Shown: one piece after another, positions 26,187 through 35,273 of the stretch
Position numbering within the stretch: the stretch's first letter is position 1
How the letters are laid out: each line of letters starts with the position of its first letter
NCBI GenBank assembly: GCA_963776735.1
Contig: CAVZNV010000017.1
Location: 132,323 to 196,322, forward strand
DNA length: 64,000 bases
Direction of reading: 5' to 3'
Source: PALSA-612 sp963776735
GTDB lineage: Bacteria > Actinomycetota > Thermoleophilia > Gaiellales > Gaiellaceae
Notes under the pieces: generated by a model
Databases searched by the model: none
The model's input: the letters and a program-made list of their open reading frames with translations, nothing else
What the model was told of the DNA's origin: nothing
Program-made: the position numbers and the translations under genes

Positions 26187-26340
26187 GTCCTATCCGTCTC
26201 TGAGCCGTTCCGTCTGAGTTAGCGCCACGGCGGGCCGCCACTTCCCGGAAGACGCGGCCGCGCCGAGGCGCTGAACCGTTCGCAGGTAGGGGCGTGGCCC
26301 TCCCGCGCCCTTACCCGTCCCATCGAAAGGAGAAAAGGGC

Positions 26341-28008
26341 ATGACAAGACGGATGGGCCTCTCGGCCTTGTTTGCCGCGATCGGCGCTTCGTTGCTGCTC
26401 GCGACGGTCTTCGCCGCCACCGCGGCTTCGGCGCCGCGGAGCCCGGCTGCTCCGCACTCGGCAAAGGCGCTGCGCGGAGGCACGCTGCGCGTGAACGCCT
26501 CGAACAACGACTTCGAGTTCACCGACCCGGGTCTCGCCTACGACACGCTCTCCTGGTCGATGCTGTACACGACGCAGATGCTGCTCGTGAACTTCCCGGA
26601 GAAGAACGGCCAGGCGGGAAGCGTGATCTACCCGGAGGCCGCGACGTCGTTTCCGACCGTCTCGAAGAACGGGCTGACGTACACGTTCCACATCCGGCCG
26701 GGCCTGAAGTTCTCTGACGGTTCGCCGGTCACGGCCGCGAACTTCCAGCGGGCGTGGGAGCGGAACCTGAGCCCGAAGATGGGTTCGCCGGTCGGCGTCA
26801 ACGACCAGTTCCAGAACGTCGTCGTGGGCGCGCAGGCGTTCCTCGACGGCAAGGCCCAGAAGATCAGCGGTATCTCGGCCAAGGGGCTGACGATCACGTT
26901 CCACCTCGTCAAGCCGAACCCGACGTTCACCTCCTATCTCGGTATGCAGTGGTTCGGTGCCGTAAAGACGACCATGCCGTACACGACGTCGGGGATCACG
27001 AACTCGTATCCGTCCGCCGGCCCGTACTACATCGCCGCGCGTGACGTCGGGAAGTCCCTCGTCGAGAAACGGAACCCGTACTACCACGGTTCCAGGCCCG
27101 CCAACCCGGACGAGATCGTCTGGACGATGAACACCGACCAGGACCAGTCCCTGCTCCAGGTCAAGGCCGGCCAGGCCGACATCGACGCTGCGTACACGCC
27201 GCCCTCGTCGAACGCGTCGCTCGCGGCGCAGTACGGCGTCAACAAGTCGCGGTTCTTCGTCGGGGCCACGAGCTGTGTCCTCTACTGGGCTCTGAACACG
27301 TCACGGGCGCCGTTCAACACCCTCGCGGCGCGCAAGGCCGTCAACTGGGCGCTCGACCGGCCTGCGATGGTCCGCCTGTTCGGTGCGTTCGGCGCGAGAC
27401 GGTCCGACCAAATCCTGGTACCGGGCGTTCCGGGCTACAAGCCGTACAACCTCTACGCCTTCCGCGGAGCCAACCCGACGATCGCGAAGAAGATCGATCC
27501 GGCGCTGGCCGGCAAGACGGCGGTTCTCTTCCATTCGACGAGCTCGACCGCCGTGAACATCTCACAGGTTGTGGCGTACAACCTGTCGAAGATCGGGATG
27601 AAGACGGTCGACAAGCCGGTTCCGGGCGCGATCTACTACAAGACGCTCGGCACCAAGGGAGTCGACTTCGACATGGCCCGCGCCGGCTGGTGCGCGGATT
27701 ACTTCGACCCGTTCGACTACATCAACGTCAACCTCGACGGGCGGTCGATCCAGGCGCAGAACAACGTCGACTACTCGTACCTGAACAGCTCGAAGCTGAA
27801 CGCGCAGATGGACGCGGCGGCGAACCTCTCCGGCGCCGCCCGGACGCAGGCGTACCAGAAACTCGACTACACGATCATGCAGAAGTACGCACCCTGGGTT
27901 CCGTACGCGATCGTCAACGACGACTTCCTCGTGTCGTCCCGGGTGCACAACTACGTCTACTCGACCTACTTCGGAGAGCCGGCTTTCAACGCTCTCTCGG
28001 TCGGCTGA
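26341..28008 (+). CDS. ABC transporter substrate-binding protein, oligopeptide (family 5) type
   Basis: This 555-residue protein is the extracellular receptor of a peptide/nickel-type ABC importer. It has a signal peptide (LSALFAAIGASLLLATVFAA then TAASA) and family 5 features: GGTLRVNASNNDFEFTDPGL, GLTYTFHIRPGLKFSDGSPV with the conserved DG, and a late YFDPFDYINV. There is no lipobox cysteine, so its anchoring is unclear. The start is firm, with AAAGGAG seven to ten bases before the ATG. No permease or ATPase follows; the gene stands alone and ends at a strong hairpin. Its codon use (many AAG/AAC, less extreme GC) suggests high expression. Confidence 0.9.
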   Translation: MTRRMGLSALFAAIGASLLLATVFAATAASAPRSPAAPHSAKALRGGTLRVNASNNDFEFTDPGLAYDTLSWSMLYTTQMLLVNFPEKNGQAGSVIYPEAATSFPTVSKNGLTYTFHIRPGLKFSDGSPVTAANFQRAWERNLSPKMGSPVGVNDQFQNVVVGAQAFLDGKAQKISGISAKGLTITFHLVKPNPTFTSYLGMQWFGAVKTTMPYTTSGITNSYPSAGPYYIAARDVGKSLVEKRNPYYHGSRPANPDEIVWTMNTDQDQSLLQVKAGQADIDAAYTPPSSNASLAAQYGVNKSRFFVGATSCVLYWALNTSRAPFNTLAARKAVNWALDRPAMVRLFGAFGARRSDQILVPGVPGYKPYNLYAFRGANPTIAKKIDPALAGKTAVLFHSTSSTAVNISQVVAYNLSKIGMKTVDKPVPGAIYYKTLGTKGVDFDMARAGWCADYFDPFDYINVNLDGRSIQAQNNVDYSYLNSSKLNAQMDAAANLSGAARTQAYQKLDYTIMQKYAPWVPYAIVNDDFLVSSRVHNYVYSTYFGEPAFNALSVG

Positions 28009-28020
28009 GGCTGTGACCAG

Positions 28021-28048
28021 CGGAGGGAGGGCGCCGGCCCTCCCTCCG
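28021..28048 (+). terminator. Strong intrinsic-terminator-like hairpin
   Basis: CGGAGGGAGGGC (28021-28032), loop GCCG, and GCCCTCCCTCCG (28037-28048) form a perfect 12-bp stem 12 bases after the stop of the binding-protein gene. No U-tract follows. Such U-less hairpins commonly end transcription in high-GC Gram-positive bacteria. Confidence 0.65.
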
Positions 28049-28133
28049 CCAACCCCCTAGTAGGGCGTGCGGCAAGATTGCGCCATGTTCGCCGGGCGGG
28101 ACCCTTCCTCGAGTGCGCTGGTAGGCCATTGCC

Positions 28134-29129
28134 ATGACCGGAATCGAGGCTTCGACCTCTCCCTCTGGGTTGCCGCGCTGGTTTGGACCTAGAGCCAGCG
28201 CGGATGATCCGGCCGTCTCGGCCTTGATCGCCCGCGTCGCCCGCGAGGCCGGATGGGCAGACATTGGCGGCGCGTTCAACCTCAACGTGCGGATAGATGC
28301 CGAGCCGCCAGTTGTCCTCCGGATTCATCGGCCCTGGGTCCGCCGCGGGCGGGTAGCGGGATTGCGGCGCCTGCGGGAGCGACTCCAGGGGACGCAAGTC
28401 CGCGTCGCTCGGCCGATTCCGATCTCCGGCGGGGACATCCTGAGGGTCGCTGATCGTTGGGCTGAGATTGAGGAATTTATCGACCACGTCCAGCCATCGG
28501 CGGGCGAAGACTCCTACGTGCGCCTATTCGAGGAGCTCGGACGCTTTCACACTGCGCTCAAAGCAGTCTGGGAGCCCAGTCCGCCCGAACCCCTCGACGA
28601 CCACAGAACGTTCGGCCAACTGCGTTACTCGATCGGCTTCACACGCCGCAGGCTCGGACCCCGCAGCGAGCCGGTCGTGCATCGGATGCGCCAACTGACC
28701 GGCGAGCTCTCCAAGCTCCGAAAGGGCCTCGAACTGCCATGCGCTCCGATTCATGGGGACTACAAGCTGAGCAACGCGGGAGAACTGTCAGACGGCTCGT
28801 GGGCCACCTTTGACCTGGATTTCGCGAGGGTCAGGGAGCGGCTGTACGACATCGCGGGCACCCTGAACCACGTCGCACAGAGCGGTCCCGATGGCGTGGG
28901 CGCGTCCGTTGAATTGCTCGAGCCGCGACGACTGCTCGTCGCCTATGAAGGCACGGCTCCGGAACCGTTGACTCCCGACGAGCACCGTTGGCTCCCCGGG
29001 GCGCTGGCCCTTGTACCCCTGCACTGGGCTGCCACCGCGGGATTGGTCGGCAACGACATAGGCCAGGCTGAGAGCGCAATGGCCGCCGCCGAGGCCTGGT
29101 GGTCGCGCCGGGCTGAACTGTTGTCGTAG
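28134..29129 (+). CDS. Aminoglycoside phosphotransferase (APH)-family kinase
   Basis: This 331-residue protein has the APH/choline kinase fold. The catalytic loop CAPIHGDYKLSN contains the base aspartate and metal-binding asparagine, and ATFDLDFARVRERLYDIA holds the DxD metal site. The N-lobe has VVLRIHRPWVRR, the likely ATP-binding lysine position being arginine. It phosphorylates a small molecule; drug resistance is only one of many possible roles in this family. ATG 28134 has no clear ribosome binding site. Its codon use is somewhat less GC-biased than its neighbours (for example GAA TTT ATC), a mild sign of later acquisition. It ends 35 bases before a convergent gene. Confidence 0.75.
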   Translation: MTGIEASTSPSGLPRWFGPRASADDPAVSALIARVAREAGWADIGGAFNLNVRIDAEPPVVLRIHRPWVRRGRVAGLRRLRERLQGTQVRVARPIPISGGDILRVADRWAEIEEFIDHVQPSAGEDSYVRLFEELGRFHTALKAVWEPSPPEPLDDHRTFGQLRYSIGFTRRRLGPRSEPVVHRMRQLTGELSKLRKGLELPCAPIHGDYKLSNAGELSDGSWATFDLDFARVRERLYDIAGTLNHVAQSGPDGVGASVELLEPRRLLVAYEGTAPEPLTPDEHRWLPGALALVPLHWAATAGLVGNDIGQAESAMAAAEAWWSRRAELLS

Positions 29130-29164
29130 TCCGCCGGCTTCTACGCTCGTAGTAGCAGCAGCAG

Positions 29165-29800
29165 CTAGGCGACGATCCGGTAGACCTGGAAGCACTCCGC
29201 GAACTCGCGGTTCACGTTCACCCCGTGGATCCGGGCGACGTTCCAGACGTACTCGGGATCGGCGTAGCGGCGATGTTGCTGCGACGCGTACTTGGCGAGC
29301 GCGGCGACCTTCCGCTCGATGTGACCCCGCTCGAGCGCGACGTACGCCTGGTACGAGAAATCGAAGTTGTTCCAGGGGATCTCGTAGCCGAGGATCGTCG
29401 TCCGCTTGAAGGCGCGCAGGCCCTCGGCGGCGATCACCTGATGGTCCTGGTGGATGTCGTGCAGGCTCGGCTGGAAGACGACGTCCGGCTTCCACTCCTC
29501 CCAGAGCCCGATCAGGAGCTCGAGGATGGCCTGGCGGTGATCGGGGAACGTTCGCACCTCGAAGTCGTGCACGTCGAGGCTCGACTCCGGGATGCCGAGC
29601 TCCGTCGTCGCCTCGCGCACCTCGCGGGCGAGGGTGTCCGGCGGGAAGCCCTCGGGCAGCGACTTGGTCGCGATCGAGAACGCGACGTAGCGAACTTCGA
29701 CGCCTGCGTCGGCGAGCCGTGCCATCGTCCCGCCGCAGCCGAACTCGCCGTCGTCCGTGTGCGGGGCGAGCACGAGCGCGCGCTTCCAGCCGGCGATCAC
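29165..29800 (-). CDS. PIG-L/LmbE family deacetylase
   Basis: This 211-residue zinc-dependent hydrolase removes acetyl groups from N-acetylglucosamine-like sugars. The signature LVLAPHTDDGEFGCGGTMAR (about 8-27) supplies the AHxDD zinc ligands, here with threonine between, and HDIHQDHQVIAAEGLRAF supplies the third histidine. The GTG start at 29800 overlaps the TGA of the O-antigen ligase gene. A role in de-N-acetylating a surface glycan fits this pairing; mycothiol or bacillithiol-type synthesis is an alternative, but no other thiol genes are near. Confidence 0.85.
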   Translation of the reverse strand: MIAGWKRALVLAPHTDDGEFGCGGTMARLADAGVEVRYVAFSIATKSLPEGFPPDTLAREVREATTELGIPESSLDVHDFEVRTFPDHRQAILELLIGLWEEWKPDVVFQPSLHDIHQDHQVIAAEGLRAFKRTTILGYEIPWNNFDFSYQAYVALERGHIERKVAALAKYASQQHRRYADPEYVWNVARIHGVNVNREFAECFQVYRIVA

Positions 29801-31233
29801 GTCTTGCTCCTCCCGGGCGCGGCGGCCAGACACGCCGCGAGGCCGAGCGCGCCCCACCCCATCGGGTCCTCGAACAGCGAGTTGTAGCCCAGGCTGTGCA
29901 CGGCGATCGCGAGCAACGTTAGCCCGAAGGCGAGCGCGGGCACGCCGGCTCCGACCAGCGAGGCGCGCCGGAAGACGAAGACGAAGCCGGCGATCGCGAG
30001 CCAGCAGAAGAGCAGGAAGCCCGGCACACCGGTCTCGGCCGCGACCGTCACCGGCGTCGTGTGGGAGGCCGCCTTCTTCGCCGCCAGTCCGAACAGCGCG
30101 TGCCGCTGCGCGTACGACTTGGTGAAGCCGCCGATCCCGACGCCGCCGAGCGGATGGTCGAGCGCGATGCGGATGCCGCCTTTGACCAGGCTCGCGCGGC
30201 TGCCCGCGTTGCTCGACGCCGCCACGACGCCCGGCGACGCGGCGGAGGTCAGCGGGTGGTAGCCGGCCACACCCATCACGAGCAGCGCCGCGGCCGTCGC
30301 GACCGCCGTCGGCTTCGGCCGGATCGCGAACCCGCCGGCGACGAGCAGCCCGACGAACAGCGCCGCGAAGCTCGACTGCGAGTACGAGAAGAACAGCCCG
30401 ACCCAGCTGAGCGCGATCACCGCGACGGCCGCCCACTGCGTGCGCCGGTCACGCGTCGCGAGCACGACGACCACGCTGACGAGGATCACGATCACGAGGA
30501 AGCGCCCGTAGATCGACGGGTCCCAGAACAGCGAGTTGACGCGGAAGTACGACTGGTAGGCGTTGCCGACGATCACCTTCGCGTTCCAGAACACGTGGTG
30601 GGCGGCGCGCTGGTAGAGCCCGACCACGGAGAAGAGCACCCCCATCGCGGCCAGTTCGACGTAGAGCGCAGGCAGGAGCTTCGGCCGCCACGGCAGCCGC
30701 GCGAGGCAGAGCGCGAGCAGGCCGAACGGCAGGTAGAAGAACAAAAGCTGCACCGAGCCCTGCTTCAGGTCGATCGTCCACGAGAGCGAGAGGCCGGTCC
30801 AGGCGACGAAAGCGGCGAGCGGCAGCGCGACCGGGCCGAGCTCTCGCGAACGAACGTCACCCTCGATCAGCTGCCAGCCGAGCAGCGCGAACACGGCCGC
30901 GACCACGACGTAGAGCGGGATCAGCAGGTTCGCCTCCGTCGAGCCGACCGTCACGGGCACGCGCGCGGGGGCGAGCAGGAGCGTGGCGAAGACAAGCAGC
31001 CACGGCCAGCGGCGGAGGAGCCAGGCGCCGGCGAGCGCCGCGACGACACCGAAGACGGCCGCGCCCGCGTAGGCGGCGTGGTGACCGTGCGGCGCGAGGT
31101 AGACGACAAGACCGAGCGCCCCGAGCCCGACCGCCGCGAGGCCGGCGATCCGCAGCCAGCGACTCGTGCCGACGAGCAGCGCCGCGAGTCCGAAGCAGCC
31201 GAGCGGCCCGCCGATGTGCGCGAGGGTGCTCAT
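29797..31233 (-). CDS. O-antigen ligase/polymerase-like membrane protein
   Basis: This 478-residue protein has about 12 hydrophobic helices and the family signature region of the Wzy_C/RfaL group. The long loop after about residue 300 contains GSRASLVKGGIRIALDHPLG and GVGIGGFTKSYAQRHALFGL, with the conserved arginine and histidine used to polymerise or transfer lipid-linked glycan on the outer face of the membrane. Overlaps of four bases with genes on both sides (ATGA and GTGA) show tight coupling to an Ig-like protein and a deacetylase. It could finish the glycan begun by the transferases at 2-18 kb. Confidence 0.85.
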   Translation of the reverse strand: MSTLAHIGGPLGCFGLAALLVGTSRWLRIAGLAAVGLGALGLVVYLAPHGHHAAYAGAAVFGVVAALAGAWLLRRWPWLLVFATLLLAPARVPVTVGSTEANLLIPLYVVVAAVFALLGWQLIEGDVRSRELGPVALPLAAFVAWTGLSLSWTIDLKQGSVQLLFFYLPFGLLALCLARLPWRPKLLPALYVELAAMGVLFSVVGLYQRAAHHVFWNAKVIVGNAYQSYFRVNSLFWDPSIYGRFLVIVILVSVVVVLATRDRRTQWAAVAVIALSWVGLFFSYSQSSFAALFVGLLVAGGFAIRPKPTAVATAAALLVMGVAGYHPLTSAASPGVVAASSNAGSRASLVKGGIRIALDHPLGGVGIGGFTKSYAQRHALFGLAAKKAASHTTPVTVAAETGVPGFLLFCWLAIAGFVFVFRRASLVGAGVPALAFGLTLLAIAVHSLGYNSLFEDPMGWGALGLAACLAAAPGRSKT

Positions 31234-31904
31234 CCGCTCGCCTTGATCCGCTTCTTCAGCACCCGCAGCTTGCCGACGTTCCCGGCAAGATCTTCCGCTC
31301 CGACGGCGATCTGCCCGGAGAGACCGCGCTGCCGTAGGTAGGCGAGCGGCACCTGCATCTTCGACCGCAGCTTGGAGGAGTTCGTCTTCACCACTCGCTG
31401 CCCGTCCACGAACAGCAGCCCGTGCGCGCGCTCGCTCACGCTGTAGGCGACCGCGAGCAGATCCTTGCTCAGCCGCGCTCGCGCACCGGTGACGCGCGGC
31501 GGCACGGTGTCGAGCTGGATCTTGTTCGGCAGGGTGATCGTGCGGTCGGCGTCGTCGAGGTCGACGCGTGCGTGATAGACGCCGTCCCTGGCGAGACGCC
31601 CGTCGTCGGTGCGGCCGTCCCAGCTGAAGCCGTGGAAGCCGCTCTTGACCGCCTTGCTCGTGAACAACGTTCGTACGACGTGGCCGCCGGAGTCGAGGAT
31701 CGAGATCGAGACATGGTCAGGCTTGCGCAGCCCGAACCTGATTCGTGCGACACGGGTCAGGCAGTTGCAGACCGGCGAGAACGGCTTGACGACCTTCGTC
31801 GCGACGATCGGGCTCTTCGTCTGCTTCAGCCCCTGCGTGTAGACGAACGCGGCCGCCGTTCCGCCGAGAAGGAGCACGACGACGATCACGGCCAGGCGGC
31901 TCAA
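31230..31904 (-). CDS. Membrane-anchored FlgD-Ig-like domain protein
   Basis: This 224-residue protein has one N-terminal hydrophobic segment (RLAVIVVVLLLGGTAAAFVY) and then a domain like the FlgD Ig fold: FGLRKPDHVSISILDSGGHV, then FHGFSWDGRTDDGRLARDGV, the typical W-D-G-x-x-x-x-G turn. A second beta-rich part follows. The start is TTG 31904. It probably sits outside the membrane as a structural or adaptor module for glycan assembly. A larger protein with the same type of domain is at 48810-50540. It lies 29 bases after the TSUP gene on the same strand. Confidence 0.7.
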   Translation of the reverse strand: MSRLAVIVVVLLLGGTAAAFVYTQGLKQTKSPIVATKVVKPFSPVCNCLTRVARIRFGLRKPDHVSISILDSGGHVVRTLFTSKAVKSGFHGFSWDGRTDDGRLARDGVYHARVDLDDADRTITLPNKIQLDTVPPRVTGARARLSKDLLAVAYSVSERAHGLLFVDGQRVVKTNSSKLRSKMQVPLAYLRQRGLSGQIAVGAEDLAGNVGKLRVLKKRIKASG

Positions 31905-31933
31905 AGCCCGCCGATTCTAGTTCGGTGACGGCT

Positions 31934-32851
31934 TCAGACCGGCTCGGAGCCGACCCGGTCGGGCACGGCGGCCACCCGCGCACGCGAGTAGCGCACCCAG
32001 CTGTGTCGTCCGATGTAGACGAGCAGCGCCGTCATCCCGATTCCGAGCACGACGACGATCGCCACACTCGTGCCGGGGACATCGATCAGCTTCAGCCCGG
32101 AGAGGCCGAGCACGGTCGCGAGCGCGAAGCGCAGCAGGTTCTCCGGGATCGACAGCGACAGCCGCCCGCCGATCAGCACGCCGGGAATCGACCCCAGGAG
32201 CAGCCAGCCGACGATGCGCATGTCGACGTTGCCGGCGATGAAGTGCCCGAAACCCGCGACGTACAGCAGCGCGGCCGCGTGGAAGATGTCCGTGCCGACG
32301 ACCTTGTGCGCGCGGAGTGGGAAGACCACGAGCAGCGTCAGGCCGAAGAACACGCCGCTGCCCACGGACGTCAAGCCGACGATGAAGCCGCCGAAGAATC
32401 CGATCAGCACCGCCGCGAGCTTGTCGCGGCTCGTCAGGACAAAGTCGTCGTCGACCTCGGCCGACTTCGCGTGCACGAAGCTCTTGGCGAGGAGCCCGAC
32501 GCAGCCGAACAGCAGCGCGCCGCCGAGCACGCGCCCCATCGTCGACTCGACCCCGTCGCCGTACGTGTCCTGGAGCCAGTTCGCGAGCCAGACGCCGACC
32601 AGCGACATCGGCGCCGAGCCGAGCAGCATCCAGCCTGCGAGCTGTGCACGGACGTTGCCCATCTTGCGGTGCTGGACCGCGCCGACCGTCTTGAAGATCG
32701 CGCCGTGGGCGATGTCCGTCCCCACGGCGACCGCGGGGTTTACGCCGAAGAGGATGACCAGGATGGGCGTCATCAGCGAGCCGCCGCCCATCCCGGTCAT
32801 GCCTACGAGTGCTCCGACGAGCAGCCCGGCCAGCACGAACTCCCACCACAT
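31934..32851 (-). CDS. TSUP (TauE/SafE) family sulfur-anion transporter
   Basis: This 305-residue membrane protein has eight or so helices in two related halves, each beginning with a glycine-rich segment: GALVGMTGMGGGSLMTPILV and GFIVGLTSVGSGVFFGLTLL. TSUP proteins carry sulfite, sulfate, sulfonates or other organic anions. It starts three bases after the stop of sat, at the end of a sulfate-reduction operon, so sulfate uptake or sulfite/sulfonate export is likely. The direction of transport cannot be inferred from sequence. The conserved TDI segments (VGTDIAHGA and VGTDIFHAA) mark the pseudo-symmetry. Confidence 0.87.
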   Translation of the reverse strand: MWWEFVLAGLLVGALVGMTGMGGGSLMTPILVILFGVNPAVAVGTDIAHGAIFKTVGAVQHRKMGNVRAQLAGWMLLGSAPMSLVGVWLANWLQDTYGDGVESTMGRVLGGALLFGCVGLLAKSFVHAKSAEVDDDFVLTSRDKLAAVLIGFFGGFIVGLTSVGSGVFFGLTLLVVFPLRAHKVVGTDIFHAAALLYVAGFGHFIAGNVDMRIVGWLLLGSIPGVLIGGRLSLSIPENLLRFALATVLGLSGLKLIDVPGTSVAIVVVLGIGMTALLVYIGRHSWVRYSRARVAAVPDRVGSEPV

Positions 32852-32854
32852 GCG

Positions 32855-33994
32855 TTAGGTCTGGTACGCCTCGATCAGGGCCTGCGCGACCTCGGGCCGC
32901 GAGAACTCGACCGGCGGCAGCTCGCCGTTCTCGAGCATCTCGCGCACCTTCGTCCCCGACAGGAACACGTGGTCCTCGGCCGGGTGCGGGCACGTCTTCG
33001 CCGACGCCATCGCGCCGCACGTGTTGCACCAGAACGTGTGCTCGAAGAACATCGGCTCGATGTCGAGCTCGTGCGGCTCGAAGTCGTCGAAGATCAGCTG
33101 CGCGTCGTAGGTGCCGTAGTACGAGCCGACACCGGCGTGGTCGCGGCCGACGATGAAGTGCGAGCAGCCGTAGTTCTTGCGGCAGATCGCGTGCCAGATC
33201 GCCTCGCGCGGACCCGCGTAGCGCATCGCGGCCGGGAAGGCGGCGACGAGGACGCGGTCGGCCGGGTAGTAGCCGTCGACGAGGATCCGGTAGCACTCGA
33301 CCCGGGTCGCAGCCGGCACGTCGTCCGACTTCGTCTCGCCGACGAGCGGGTGGATCATCAGCCCGTCGACGGTCTCGAGCGCGACCTTGGTCAGGTACTC
33401 GTGCGCGCGGTGGATCGGGTTGCGCGTCTGGAAGCCGACGACGCGGCGCCAGTTCCGGTCGGCGAACGCGGCGCGGCTCTCGGCCGGGTCGAACGCGAGC
33501 TGCGGGAAGGCCGGCTCGGCGCGTTCGAAGACGGTGACGCGGCCGGCGAGGTAGAGCGGCTTCTGCCCGTAGAGCCGAGCCACGCCGGGATGCTCGTCGT
33601 CGGTCGTGCGGAAGCACTGCTCGGCCTCGCGCTCCTTGTCGTACTCGAACACGTCCTCGACGTCGAGCACGGCGAGCGGCTTGCCGGCCTCGCCGGTGAG
33701 CGCGACGCGGTCGCCCGTCGGTGCCGCGTCGACCGCGAGACAGACGGGAAGCGCCCACGGCAGGCCGTTCGAGAGCCGCATGCTCTCGACCACGCCCTCG
33801 TAGTCCTCGCGGCCCATGAAGCCTTCGAGCGGCGAGAGCGCGCCCGACGCGAGCATGTCGAGGTCGGACAGCTCGCGCGAGGTCAGCGCGACGTGCTCGA
33901 GCGACTCGACGCCGTCAGGCCGTTCGCCCGTCCGGTCGACGAGCGTTCCGCCGTGCGGCTTGATCAGATGGTCGGTCGTCGTCACGGTGCTCAC
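32855..33994 (-). CDS. sat: Sulfate adenylyltransferase
   Basis: This is the ATP sulfurylase that makes adenosine 5'-phosphosulfate (APS) from ATP and sulfate. Its 379 residues match the single-chain Sat type. The active-site motif QTRNPIHRAHEYLTK and the later GRDHAGVGSYYGTYDAQ are both intact. GTG 33994 overlaps the TGA of cysC, so the two consecutive enzymes are translated together. A cysteine-rich stretch near the C-terminus (FWCNTCGAMASAKTCPH) probably binds structural zinc, as in many Sat proteins. Confidence 0.95.
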   Translation of the reverse strand: MSTVTTTDHLIKPHGGTLVDRTGERPDGVESLEHVALTSRELSDLDMLASGALSPLEGFMGREDYEGVVESMRLSNGLPWALPVCLAVDAAPTGDRVALTGEAGKPLAVLDVEDVFEYDKEREAEQCFRTTDDEHPGVARLYGQKPLYLAGRVTVFERAEPAFPQLAFDPAESRAAFADRNWRRVVGFQTRNPIHRAHEYLTKVALETVDGLMIHPLVGETKSDDVPAATRVECYRILVDGYYPADRVLVAAFPAAMRYAGPREAIWHAICRKNYGCSHFIVGRDHAGVGSYYGTYDAQLIFDDFEPHELDIEPMFFEHTFWCNTCGAMASAKTCPHPAEDHVFLSGTKVREMLENGELPPVEFSRPEVAQALIEAYQT

Positions 33995-34590
33995 GCGTTC
34001 ACCGCTGCCGGGACGAGTCCTAGCTCTTCGAGCTTGGCGACGACGAGCTGCGCGCTCTCCTCGGGGCCATACGCCTCGGTGTCGAGCACGAGCTCGGGCG
34101 AGGAAGGCTCCTCGTACGGGTCGTCGACGCCGGTGAAGCCTTTGATCTCGCCCTTGAACGCCTTCTCGTAGAGGCCCTTGACGTCGCGGCGCGCGCACTC
34201 CTCGACCGACGCCTGGACGAACACCTCGACGAACGTGCCCCACTCCTCGACCAGCTCGCGCGCCTTCGCACGCGTCTCCGTGTACGGCGAGATCGCGGCC
34301 GTGATCACGGCACCGCCCTGACGGGTCAGCCGGGAGGCGACCCAGCCGATCCGCTCGATGTTCGTGTCGCGGTCCTCCTTCGAGAACCCGAGGCCCTTCG
34401 ACAGGTGCTGGCGGACGTTGTCGCCGTCCAGGTACTCGACGACGAGCCCGCGCCGGTCGAGCTCGGGCCCGACCAGGTGCGCGATCGTCGACTTCCCGGC
34501 TCCCGAGAGGCCGGTGAACCAGAGCGTGAAGCCGCCCTCACGACGGCTCTCGGTCTCCGGATGGTCGTGCGCATAGATGTGATCGGTCAT
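33991..34590 (-). CDS. cysC: Adenylylsulfate kinase
   Basis: This APS kinase phosphorylates APS to PAPS. The 199-residue product has the P-loop TGLSGAGKSTIAH, the DGDNVR motif and FSKEDRDTNIERIGWVASRL, all typical. The ATG at 34590 has AAAGGAAGG upstream and overlaps the TGA of cysH. Sat and CysC are separate here, not fused as in some bacteria. The acidic C-terminal extension (about residues 170-199) is longer than in minimal CysC. Confidence 0.95.
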   Translation of the reverse strand: MTDHIYAHDHPETESRREGGFTLWFTGLSGAGKSTIAHLVGPELDRRGLVVEYLDGDNVRQHLSKGLGFSKEDRDTNIERIGWVASRLTRQGGAVITAAISPYTETRAKARELVEEWGTFVEVFVQASVEECARRDVKGLYEKAFKGEIKGFTGVDDPYEEPSSPELVLDTEAYGPEESAQLVVAKLEELGLVPAAVNA

Positions 34591-35273
34591 GCCTTCCTTT
34601 CCACGTGAATGCCGCATTCGAGCTTGTCCGAGCCGGCCCAGCGGCCGGCGCGTTCCTCCTCGTCGGGCGCCACCGGCCGGGTGCAAGGGATGCAGCCGAT
34701 CGACCGATACCCGACGTCGTGCAGCGGGTTGTAGGGAATCTCGTTGACCTGGATGTAGGCCCAGACGCGCTTCTCGTCCCAGTCGGCGAGCGGGTGCAGC
34801 TTCCAGACCTCGTACGCGTCCGACCATTCGATCTTCGGCGTCTCGGCGCGGCTCGGCGACTGGTCGCGGCGGATGCCGGAGATCCAGGCGTCGTAGGGCG
34901 CGAGCGCCTTCAGCAGCGGCTCGACCTTGCGGACGTGGCAGCAGCGGTCGGGGTTGCGCTCCCACAGGTTCGGGCCCTCGTCGCGGTGCTGCTCGGCGAC
35001 GGTCGGGATCTCCGGGCGCAGCAGGTTGAGGCCGTAGCGCTCGACCAGCCGGTCGCGCGTCTCGTACGTCTCGCGGAAGAAGAGGTGCGTGTCGAGCTCG
35101 ATCACGTCGATGCCGAGGCCGAGCTCGGAGACCATGTGCACGAGCACGGACGACTGCTTCTGCCACGAGCAGGTCAGGCAGAGACCGTCGCCGAACTCGC
35201 CGGACGCCCAGCGGATCACGTCCTCGGCGGACATGGCCTCGAGGTCAGGCAGGGTCAGGCTGGGCGTCGCCAA
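34587..35273 (-). CDS. cysH: Phosphoadenylyl/adenylyl-sulfate reductase (Fe-S type)
   Basis: This reductase converts APS or PAPS to sulfite using thioredoxin. The 228-residue protein has the catalytic cysteine in KLECGIH (220) and the cysteine pairs CC (111-112) and CIPC (194, 197), which bind a [4Fe-4S] cluster; such cluster-bearing enzymes usually accept APS. The presence of CysC means PAPS is also available. The start is TTG 35273, supported by AAGGAGG six bases upstream. It overlaps the upstream phosphosulfolactate synthase gene by 29 bases. No sulfite reductase gene is in the window. Confidence 0.93.
   Translation of the reverse strand: MATPSLTLPDLEAMSAEDVIRWASGEFGDGLCLTCSWQKQSSVLVHMVSELGLGIDVIELDTHLFFRETYETRDRLVERYGLNLLRPEIPTVAEQHRDEGPNLWERNPDRCCHVRKVEPLLKALAPYDAWISGIRRDQSPSRAETPKIEWSDAYEVWKLHPLADWDEKRVWAYIQVNEIPYNPLHDVGYRSIGCIPCTRPVAPDEEERAGRWAGSDKLECGIHVERKA

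Noticed and set aside
29165..29800. Mycothiol synthesis deacetylase (MshB)
   Set aside because: No other mycothiol gene is near, and coupling to an O-antigen ligase points to glycan modification.
31925..34171. A 748-residue plus-strand frame opposite TSUP and sat
   Set aside because: It is an antisense shadow of well-conserved genes, rich in Arg, Asp and Glu, with no recognisable domain.
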